Shown here in pieces: positions 1 through 4,869 of a stretch of 5,550 nt of DNA. A model generated the notes under the pieces. That model made no database searches, was not told the DNA's origin, and saw only the letters and a program-made list of their open reading frames with translations. Each line of letters starts with the position of its first letter. Position 1 is the first letter of the stretch. The DNA is from Gammaproteobacteria bacterium (GTDB lineage Bacteria > Pseudomonadota > Gammaproteobacteria > Steroidobacterales > Steroidobacteraceae): NCBI GenBank assembly GCA_030040525.1, contig JASHTN010000100.1:1-5550 (forward strand), written 5' to 3'. Both the position numbers and the translations under genes were made by a program.

Positions 1-27
1 CGTGAGCTCGGGGGCGGCCTGGCTCAT
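1..27 (-). CDS. prmC: Probable N-terminus of PrmC, RF1 glutamine methyltransferase (partial)
   Basis: Only nine codons are visible (MSQAAPELT), starting at the ATG at 27-25 and running off the window edge. The call rests on context. This start lies 7 nt downstream of the prfA stop on the same strand, where gammaproteobacteria usually carry prmC (hemK). PrmC is an S-adenosylmethionine-dependent enzyme that N5-methylates the glutamine of the GGQ motif in release factors. Nothing in nine residues identifies the family. An earlier ATG overlapping the prfA stop (38-36) reads only four codons before a TGA, so the ATG at 27 is the better start. Co-transcription with prfA is inferred. Confidence 0.45.
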
Positions 28-34
28 CGGAGTC

Positions 35-1114
35 TCATGTCTCTTCCGCCAGCAGCTCCGCCTGGTGCTCCTGCTGCAGCGCCCGGATGAGCTCGTCGAG
101 ATCGCCGTCCATCACCTGCGGCAGCCGGTAGAGCGTCAGGTCGATGCGGTGATCGGTGACCCGGCCCTGCGGAAAGTTGTAGGTGCGGATGCGCTCGGAG
201 CGGTCGCCGCTGCCGACCTGCAGGCGCCGCGAGCGGGCCTGCTCGCTCTGCTGTTTCTCCTGCTCGGCGGCGAGCAGCCGCGCCTTGAGCAGCGCCATGG
301 CGCGCGAGCGGTTCTTGTGCTGCGAGCGCTCGTCCTGGCACTCCACGACGATGCCGCTCGGCAGGTGCGTGATGCGCACCGCGGAATCCGTCTTGTTGAC
401 ATGCTGCCCGCCGGCGCCCGAGGAACGATAGGTGTCGATGCGCAGCTCCGCGGGGTTCAGCTCGATCGCGCCCACCTCATCGAGCTCCGGCAGGATCGCC
501 ACGGTGACCGCGGAGGTGTGAATGCGGCCCTGCGCTTCCGTGGCCGGCACGCGCTGCACGCGGTGCGTTCCCGACTCGAACTTGAGCTGCGAGAAGGCGC
601 CCGGGCCCGAGATGCGGCTGATGATCTCCTTGTAGCCGCCGTGCTCACCCGGGCTCTCGCTGATCACCTCGGCGCTGAGTCCGTGGCGCTCGGCGTAGCG
701 CGCGTACATACGATAGAGGTCGCCGGCGAAAATCGCCGCTTCATCGCCGCCGGTGCCGGCGCGCACCTCGAGAAAGAGGCTCTTGTCGTCGCGCGGATCC
801 TTCGGCAGCAGCAGCCGGCGCAGCTCCTCCTCCGCCGCCGTGAGCGCCTGCCCGAGCCGCCCGACTTCCTCCGCGCCGAGCGCCCGCATGCCGGCGTCGG
901 CATCCTGCGACAGCTCGCCGGCGGCCGCGAGGTCACGCTGCAGATCACGGTAGCTGCGGTAGCGCTCGGCCAGCGGCTGGAGGCGCGCGTATTCCATGGA
1001 GAGCTCCCGGAACTGCTGCGAGCCACCCGCCACCTGCTCGCTGGAGAGGAGCCGCCCGACCTCCTCGAAGCGATCGGCGAGTTTCTCAAGACGTTGTTGG
1101 ATGGAATCCTTCAT
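35..1114 (-). CDS. prfA: Peptide chain release factor 1 (RF1)
   Basis: RF1 recognises UAA and UAG stop codons in the ribosomal A site and triggers hydrolysis of peptidyl-tRNA. The product is 359 residues, against about 360 in E. coli. Visible hallmarks are the PCRF domain with TGGDEAAIFAGDLYRMY from about residue 121, the stop-codon-reading tripeptide P190-A191-T192 within RVPATEAQGRIHTS (RF1 type, not the SPF of RF2), and the catalytic loop SSGAGGQHVNKT with GGQ at 235-237. The basic stretch ERSQHKNRSRAM follows. The start chosen is the ATG at 1114, because MKDSIQQRLEKL aligns with the usual RF1 N-terminus. A GTG at 1147 would add 11 atypical residues. No Shine-Dalgarno precedes the ATG; the bases just upstream form a C-rich tract. 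A prmC-like start follows 7 nt after the stop. The hemA gene that usually precedes prfA is absent. Confidence 0.97.
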   Translation of the reverse strand: MKDSIQQRLEKLADRFEEVGRLLSSEQVAGGSQQFRELSMEYARLQPLAERYRSYRDLQRDLAAAGELSQDADAGMRALGAEEVGRLGQALTAAEEELRRLLLPKDPRDDKSLFLEVRAGTGGDEAAIFAGDLYRMYARYAERHGLSAEVISESPGEHGGYKEIISRISGPGAFSQLKFESGTHRVQRVPATEAQGRIHTSAVTVAILPELDEVGAIELNPAELRIDTYRSSGAGGQHVNKTDSAVRITHLPSGIVVECQDERSQHKNRSRAMALLKARLLAAEQEKQQSEQARSRRLQVGSGDRSERIRTYNFPQGRVTDHRIDLTLYRLPQVMDGDLDELIRALQQEHQAELLAEET

Positions 1115-1186
1115 TGGGGGGAGGGGCGCCTCGCCACGGGGTGGCACCCGGGCCGCAGCGCAGCAGCGGACTTAAGCGGCCGCGGC

Positions 1187-1216
1187 ATTTTCCGGGATGT
1201 CTGTAGTTTGTGACAA
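1187..1216 (-). promoter_or_regulatory. Candidate sigma70-type promoter for prfA
   Basis: On the minus strand TTGTCA (1216-1211, five of six matches to TTGACA) is followed after 18 bp by GAAAAT (1192-1187, four of six matches to TATAAT). Transcription would start near 1180, leaving a leader of about 65 nt before the prfA ATG. This gap lies between divergent genes and must hold at least one promoter, which supports the reading. The match is modest, and in GC-rich genomes such hits are weak evidence. Confidence 0.3.
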
Positions 1217-1236
1217 GTTGCGCGGTGCGCAGGGCC

Positions 1237-1244
1237 GGGAGAGG
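1237..1244 (+). promoter_or_regulatory. Ribosome binding site fixing the start of the TPR lipoprotein
   Basis: GGGAGAGG ends 7 nt before the GTG at 1252, a normal Shine-Dalgarno spacing. The next in-frame GTG, at 1261, would be 16 nt away, which is too far. The site therefore favours 1252. The in-frame GTG at 1210 has no such site and would put 17 extra polar residues ahead of the signal peptide. Confidence 0.5.
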
Positions 1245-1251
1245 CTCTATA

Positions 1252-3129
1252 GTGCCTGACGTGAACGCAATCAATCGCTTGAACTTAAAGGTCCCGGCCC
1301 TCGCCGCCTTGAGTGCGCCGCTCCTGGTGATCGCCGCAGGCTGCGCGAGCCTCCATCCGAAGCCCCCGGCCGCACCGCCGCCCGATCCCGCGGCGCTGAC
1401 ACTGACCGCGGAAATGGCGCTCAAGAAGGGCGACTGCCGCACGGGGGCCGAGGCGTACGCGCAGGCGGCCTCGGTAGGCAATCTCGAGCTCGCGCACCGC
1501 GCGACACAGGTGGCGGTCGCCTGCGAGCATCTGCCGGCGGCGTGGCAGGCCGTGAGCCGTTGGCGCACGCTCGCCCCGAACGATCACCAGGCCAACGCCA
1601 TGTACGCGCTCGTGGCGCTGAAGCTCTATCGCATCGCGGATGCGCGCGCCGCGATCAAGGATTTTTGCCGCGAGACGTCCAACCCGGGCGGCGGCGCATC
1701 GACCCCCGGCGCATCGCCCCCCGGCACGGCTAACTCCGGCGCCGCCAAGCCAGGCGCCGCGAAGCCCGGCGCATCGCCCCCCGGCGCATCGGAGCCCGGT
1801 ACCGCGCAGCCTGGCGCCGGGCCGCCCCTGGTTCGGCCGCGTCCGCCGCGCGAGCCGGGCGAGGTGAGCCTCGCCGAGCTCGCGTCGCTCCTCCTCGAGG
1901 AGGCGGATGCCTCGGCGGTGCTCTCGGCGATGGTGGGCTCGGTTCCCGAGCCCGAGGCGAGCTCGCCCGGGACGCTGACACTCTACGGTGAGCTGGCGCT
2001 CGCCGCCTATGACGGCGATCGGGCGCAGAAGTATGCGCAGCAGGCGCTCGAGCAGAAGCCGAAGAGCCTGGCGGCGCTGCGCGTGCTCGCGGATGCGTAC
2101 GTGCTCGAGGGACAGAGCGAGCTCGCCGTGAGCACGGCACGCACCGCAGCCGGCATCGAGGCGGCGCGCGGCGGACTCGAGCTCGCCGAGATCCTCGGGG
2201 CGCTTGATCGGGTGGAGCAGGCACACCAGCAGCTCGAGAGCCTGCGCAGCGCCGGAGTCCCCGCCGAGGAGATCGACCGGCGGCTGGCGCTGCTCGCCTA
2301 TCAGTCGGGCGACCTGCAGGAAGCCAAGCAGCGCTTCACCTCGCTGATTGCGAGCGGCGAGGCGAGCGACACCGCGCAGCTCTATCTCGCCGATATCGCG
2401 TTGCGCGACGGCGACCCGGAGCGTGCCATCCAGGACTACCGGCGGCTCTACGACTCCTCGGTGGCGCTCTCGGCGCGCTCGCGCTCGGCGGCGCTGCTGC
2501 TCGAGCGCGACAAGCGCACCGAGGCGCTGACGCTCCTCGATGACTATGCCGCCGAGCATCCGGAGGACGAGCTCGAGCTCACTCTCGCCAAGGCGCACCT
2601 GCTGGCCGACCACGGCGAGGCCGAAGCCGGGCTCGCGGTGCTGGCCTCAGAGCTCGAGCGCCACCCGCAGCATCCATCCGTCGAGTACGACCGCGCCGTG
2701 ATCCTCGAGCAGGCCGGCCACGTTCACGAGTCGGTCGATGCGCTCGAGCACCTGCTGGCGCAGCGTCCGAACGATCCCGTGCTGGAGAACGCGCTCGGCT
2801 ACACGCTCGCCGATCACTCGCTCGAGCTGGCGCGTGCCGAAGGCCTGATCCGCCGCGCACTCATCAGCATGCCGGACAACCCGGCGGCGATCGACAGCCT
2901 CGGATGGGTCGAGTTCCGCCGCGGCGATGCCTCGGGCGCGACCGCCATGCTGGCGCGCGCCTACTCGATCGATCACGACGCGGAGATCGCCGCGCACTGG
3001 GGCGAGGCGCTCTGGGTCAGCGGCAAGCAGAGCGATGCGCGCAAGGTGTGGGCGCAGGCCCTGGCGCGCGACCCGGAGTCAAGGCCCCTCAAGGCGACCA
3101 TCAGCCGGTTCGTGCCCGACGCCAAATGA
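1252..3129 (+). CDS. LbcA-like outer-membrane TPR lipoprotein
   Basis: The predicted product is a 625-residue lipoprotein. The signal peptide has a basic n-region (R9, K13), a hydrophobic stretch (LAALSAPLLVIAA) and a lipobox ending A-A-G-C31. Residues 49-141 form a helical, TPR-like segment with three cysteines (C62, C90, C139). A Pro/Gly-rich linker made of pentapeptide repeats covers 149-188. Degenerate tetratricopeptide repeats fill about 240-615, clearest in the C-terminal helices around NALGYTLADHS (from 513) and AIDSLGWVEFRRGDA. The location directly upstream of lolB and divergent from prfA matches Pseudomonas aeruginosa LbcA (PA4667). That lipoprotein binds the periplasmic protease CtpA and presents peptidoglycan hydrolases for degradation. 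Sharing that role is inferred from position and architecture; TPR sequence alone would not show it. The start GTG at 1252 is chosen from the GGGAGAGG site 7 nt upstream. The stop overlaps the lolB start. Confidence 0.85.
   Translation: MPDVNAINRLNLKVPALAALSAPLLVIAAGCASLHPKPPAAPPPDPAALTLTAEMALKKGDCRTGAEAYAQAASVGNLELAHRATQVAVACEHLPAAWQAVSRWRTLAPNDHQANAMYALVALKLYRIADARAAIKDFCRETSNPGGGASTPGASPPGTANSGAAKPGAAKPGASPPGASEPGTAQPGAGPPLVRPRPPREPGEVSLAELASLLLEEADASAVLSAMVGSVPEPEASSPGTLTLYGELALAAYDGDRAQKYAQQALEQKPKSLAALRVLADAYVLEGQSELAVSTARTAAGIEAARGGLELAEILGALDRVEQAHQQLESLRSAGVPAEEIDRRLALLAYQSGDLQEAKQRFTSLIASGEASDTAQLYLADIALRDGDPERAIQDYRRLYDSSVALSARSRSAALLLERDKRTEALTLLDDYAAEHPEDELELTLAKAHLLADHGEAEAGLAVLASELERHPQHPSVEYDRAVILEQAGHVHESVDALEHLLAQRPNDPVLENALGYTLADHSLELARAEGLIRRALISMPDNPAAIDSLGWVEFRRGDASGATAMLARAYSIDHDAEIAAHWGEALWVSGKQSDARKVWAQALARDPESRPLKATISRFVPDAK
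1696..1815 (+). repeat. In-frame 15-bp tandem repeat, 8 units, coding a Pro-Gly linker
   Basis: Eight consecutive 15-bp units encode ASTPG, ASPPG, TANSG, AAKPG, AAKPG, ASPPG, ASEPG and TAQPG, with consensus [A/T][S/A]xPG. A decayed ninth unit (AGPPL) follows. Units 2 and 6 are identical (gcatcgccccccggc). The repeat lies between the N-terminal helical segment and the main TPR array of the lipoprotein and probably forms a flexible, extended spacer. The unit is a multiple of three, so gain or loss of copies keeps the reading frame. Confidence 0.9.
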
Positions 3130-3740
3130 TGCCCAACAGGCTGCTGGCGGCCGCTGCCATCGCCGTGCTCGGTACGCTCGCCGCCTGCCGCACCGTTCCC
3201 ACGGCCGCCCCGGGCGCGGCGGCGCCGCTTGCGCCGCCCTGGAGTGAGCGCCGCCCGCAGCTGCAGGCGCGCGAGCTCTTCACGCTGCGCGGCCGCGTCG
3301 CGGTTGCCACCGGTGAGCAGGGATTCAACGCGAGCCTGCGCTGGACGCAGGACGGCAGGAACTCGGCAGTGACGCTTGCCGGTCCCTTCGGCATGGGCGG
3401 CTACGAGATCGACGCCGACGGTCCGAGGCTCGACGTCATCACGCCGCAGGGCGAGCACATCGCAAGCGATGCAGCGCGGGCGGCGCTCAGCTCGCATCTC
3501 GGCTTCGACCCGCCGATCGAGAGCCTGCGGTACTGGGTGCTCGGCGTGCCCGATCCCGCGCAGCCTTCGACCGAGACCGTCGATCAGGCGCACCAGCGGC
3601 TCGCGGGTCTCGAGCAGGATGGCTGGCGAATCAACTACACGAGTTATGTCGCGGTGGGAGAGGAGTGGCTGCCGTCGCGGCTGACGCTCGAGCGCTCGAA
3701 CGTGCGCGTGCGGCTGCTCGTCGATGACTGGCGGCCCTGA
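3126..3740 (+). CDS. lolB: Outer-membrane lipoprotein receptor LolB
   Basis: LolB is itself a lipoprotein on the inner face of the outer membrane. It accepts lipoproteins from the periplasmic carrier LolA and inserts them into the membrane. The product is 204 residues. It has a short signal peptide (MMPNRLLAAAAIAVLGT) and a classic lipobox LAAC with C21 as the lipidated residue. The LolB beta-barrel fold follows: LRGRVAV (54-60), FNASLRW (67-73), the GPFG loop (86-89), SLRYWVLGVP in the middle, then LEQDGWRINY and a C-terminal VRLLVDDW. Two adjacent ATGs (3126, 3129) are possible. The first overlaps the stop of the TPR gene as ATGA. No Shine-Dalgarno is visible, so translation is probably coupled to the upstream gene. 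The TPR lipoprotein next door is a likely client of the Lol pathway. Confidence 0.95.
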   Translation: MMPNRLLAAAAIAVLGTLAACRTVPTAAPGAAAPLAPPWSERRPQLQARELFTLRGRVAVATGEQGFNASLRWTQDGRNSAVTLAGPFGMGGYEIDADGPRLDVITPQGEHIASDAARAALSSHLGFDPPIESLRYWVLGVPDPAQPSTETVDQAHQRLAGLEQDGWRINYTSYVAVGEEWLPSRLTLERSNVRVRLLVDDWRP

Positions 3741-4629
3741 GAGCGGCGGGCGCGCAGGCGCCGGCGGCACTGCCCACGTTCCCGCCGGCGAGACGCGCTG
3801 GCTCGCCCCCGCCAAGCTCAATCTCTTCCTCCACGTCACCGGCCGCCGCGCCGACGGCTACCACGAGCTGCAGACGCTCTTTCAGCTCATCGATCTCTGC
3901 GACGCGCTCACGATCGACGTGCGCGACGACGGGCGGATCGAGCGGCTCTCGGGCCCGGGCGGCATCGCCCCTGCCGACGACCTCGCCGTCCGCGCGGCGC
4001 AGGCACTCAAAGCGGCGTCCGGTACGGCGCGCGGGGCGAGCTTAAGGATCCAGAAGCGCATCCCCATCGGCGGGGGATTGGGCGGCGGGAGCTCCGATGC
4101 CGCCACCACGCTCATCGTGCTGAATGCGCTCTGGGAATGTGGCCTGAGTGTGCCGGAGCTGGCCGCTGTCGGTCTCCCGCTGGGCGCGGATGTACCTGTT
4201 TTTGTTCAGGGTTTCTCGGCCTGGGCGGAAGGGGTGGGCGAGCGCCTCACGCCCCAGCCGCTCGGCTCCCGCTGGTATGTGATCCTCCATCCCGCAGTCG
4301 CGGTCAGCACGCGGGAGGTTTTCCAGAGCCCTGAATTGACACGAAATTCCCCCCTCATCACAATACGCGCCTTTTTTCAGTCGGGTGGCGGCAACGACTG
4401 CGAGAGCGTGGTGAGAGCCCGCTACCCGGAGGTGGCCGAGGCGCTCGATTGGCTCGCGCGGCGGGCGAGGGCCCGCCTCACCGGCACGGGCTCGTGCGTA
4501 TTCGCCGAGTGCGCGAGCGCGATCGAGGCGGAGCGCCTCGCGGCGCAGGCTCCCGATCGCTGGAGGAGCTTCGTGGCGCGCGGGCTCGACCGCTCACCCG
4601 TCTATGCGCAGCTCGAAGGCAGGCGGTGA
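3724..4629 (+). CDS. ispE: 4-diphosphocytidyl-2-C-methyl-D-erythritol kinase
   Basis: IspE is a cytosolic GHMP-family kinase. It phosphorylates the 2-hydroxyl of CDP-methylerythritol with ATP in the MEP pathway to isopentenyl diphosphate. The product is 301 residues. Visible motifs are PAKLNLFLHVTGRRADGYHELQTLFQ near the N-terminus with catalytic K31 (E. coli K10), the ATP-binding loop PIGGGLGGGSSDAA at 114-127, LGADVPVF with catalytic D156 (E. coli D141), and the C-terminal LTGTGSCVF ending at 260. The only available start is the ATG at 3724, inside the last codons of lolB (17-bp overlap). This gives about 20 more residues (Gly/Ala-rich) before the conserved core than E. coli has. No Shine-Dalgarno is seen, so coupling to lolB is likely. 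Codons for about residues 200-220 are noticeably AT-richer than the rest and contain a promoter-like sequence. Confidence 0.97.
   Translation: MTGGPESGGRAGAGGTAHVPAGETRWLAPAKLNLFLHVTGRRADGYHELQTLFQLIDLCDALTIDVRDDGRIERLSGPGGIAPADDLAVRAAQALKAASGTARGASLRIQKRIPIGGGLGGGSSDAATTLIVLNALWECGLSVPELAAVGLPLGADVPVFVQGFSAWAEGVGERLTPQPLGSRWYVILHPAVAVSTREVFQSPELTRNSPLITIRAFFQSGGGNDCESVVRARYPEVAEALDWLARRARARLTGTGSCVFAECASAIEAERLAAQAPDRWRSFVARGLDRSPVYAQLEGRR
4336..4364 (+). promoter_or_regulatory. Candidate sigma70 promoter inside ispE, pointing at tRNA-Gln and prs
   Basis: A perfect TTGACA (4336-4341) is followed by a 17-bp spacer and CACAAT (4359-4364, four of six matches to TATAAT). The start would be near 4371. 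The segment is locally AT-rich within a very GC-rich gene. A transcript from here would run through the 3' third of ispE, tRNA-Gln and prs. A promoter within the ispE region is, as I recall, described for E. coli prs, which fits. It is the strongest promoter-like match I noticed in the window. Confidence 0.5.
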
Positions 4630-4635
4630 CGGGCA

Positions 4636-4700
4636 TGCGGCAGTGAGGCTCATGCGGCGGCGAGACTCCTGCGGCGGTGAGGCTCCTGCGGCTGTAAGAT
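4636..4700 (+). repeat. 17-bp tandem repeat array upstream of tRNA-Gln
   Basis: Units lie at 4636-4652, 4653-4669 and 4670-4686, with consensus TGCGGCGGTGAGGCTCC. Units 1 and 2 each differ from unit 3 at two positions. A shorter fourth unit (4687-4700, TGCGGCTGTAAGAT) matches at 10 of 14 positions and ends in the putative -10 of the tRNA promoter. In the same phase, the end of ispE (4622-4629, GGCGGTGA, including its stop codon) matches the middle of the unit, so the array may have grown from the ispE 3' end. No spacers separate the units. Confidence 0.85.
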
Positions 4701-4711
4701 GCGCGCCCGCC
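4695..4711 (+). promoter_or_regulatory. Candidate tRNA-Gln -10 element with GC-rich discriminator
   Basis: TAAGAT (4695-4700, four of six matches to TATAAT) is followed directly by GCGCGCCCGCC. A GC-rich stretch between -10 and start is typical of stable-RNA promoters under stringent (ppGpp) control. The start would be near 4707, about 29 nt before the mature tRNA. No -35 is recognisable at the right distance; that position is occupied by the 17-bp repeats. Confidence 0.35.
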
Positions 4712-4735
4712 ACCTTGCTCGAGCGATATGTATGC

Positions 4736-4810
4736 TGGGGTGTCGCCAAGTGGTAAGGCAGCGGGTTTTGATCCCGCCATTCGGAGGTTCGAATCCTTCC
4801 ACCCCAGCCA
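4736..4810 (+). tRNA. tRNA-Gln (anticodon UUG)
   Basis: All arms fold. The acceptor stem is TGGGGTG (4736-4742) with CACCCCA (4800-4806). The D stem is GCC (4745-4747) with GGC (4757-4759). The anticodon stem is GCGGG (4761-4765) with CCCGC (4773-4777), around loop TTTTGAT and anticodon TTG (4768-4770). There is a 5-nt variable loop, and the T stem is GGAGG (4783-4787) with CCTTC (4795-4799), around TTCGAAT. The discriminator is G4807 and CCA (4808-4810) is encoded. The weak first pair U-A and discriminator G are known identity elements for glutaminyl-tRNA synthetase. UUG reads CAA and, by wobble, CAG. The gene lies between ispE and prs on the same strand, with no T-run terminator before prs. 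Confidence 0.98.
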
Positions 4811-4835
4811 GTTTCGCGGCCTTTGAGGAGGCTCG

Positions 4836-4860
4836 AGCGCACCGCGCTGCAGACAGCGCT
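4836..4860 (+). other. Competing hairpins in the prs leader
   Basis: GCGCTG (4844-4849) and CAGCGC (4854-4859) form a perfect 6-bp stem around CAGA, ending 10 nt before the prs ATG. Alternatively AGCGC (4836-4840) pairs with GCGCT (4844-4848) around a 3-nt loop, or with GCGCT at 4856-4860. These pairings exclude one another. No T-run follows, so it is not an intrinsic terminator. No Shine-Dalgarno is evident between the hairpin and the ATG. A role in translation initiation or RNA processing is possible but unproven. Confidence 0.4.
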
Positions 4861-4869
4861 GCATAGAGT

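Noticed and set aside
24..38. ATG overlapping the prfA stop as the prmC start
   Set aside because: That frame reads four codons and stops; the ATG at 27 stays open to the window edge.
2..1213. 403-codon open frame antisense to prfA
   Set aside because: It mirrors prfA in a GC-rich gene, has no recognisable domain, and consists of Leu/Arg/Ala-rich reverse-frame sequence. The prfA protein has all RF1 motifs.
1248..1253. TATAGT as a -10 box for the TPR gene
   Set aside because: It overlaps the preferred GTG start at 1252 and has no -35 at 16-18 bp. It would work only for a leaderless start at 1261, against the well-placed ribosome binding site.
1285..2613. 442-codon open frame antisense to the TPR lipoprotein
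   Set aside because: It is Arg/Gly-rich with no domain or start signal; the sense frame has a lipoprotein signal and TPRs. This is a typical GC-rich shadow.
2973..3839. 288-codon open frame antisense to lolB and the ispE start
   Set aside because: It spans two well-identified genes in reverse and has no family features.
4636..4700. CRISPR array
   Set aside because: The units are 17 bp and directly adjacent, with no unique spacers and no cas genes nearby.
4736..4810. tRNA-Gln as an integrated-element attachment site
   Set aside because: I found no second copy of the tRNA 3' end in the window and no integrase gene; prs follows in its usual place.
4844..4859. Intrinsic terminator after tRNA-Gln
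   Set aside because: The hairpin has no following T-run and ends 10 nt before the prs start codon.
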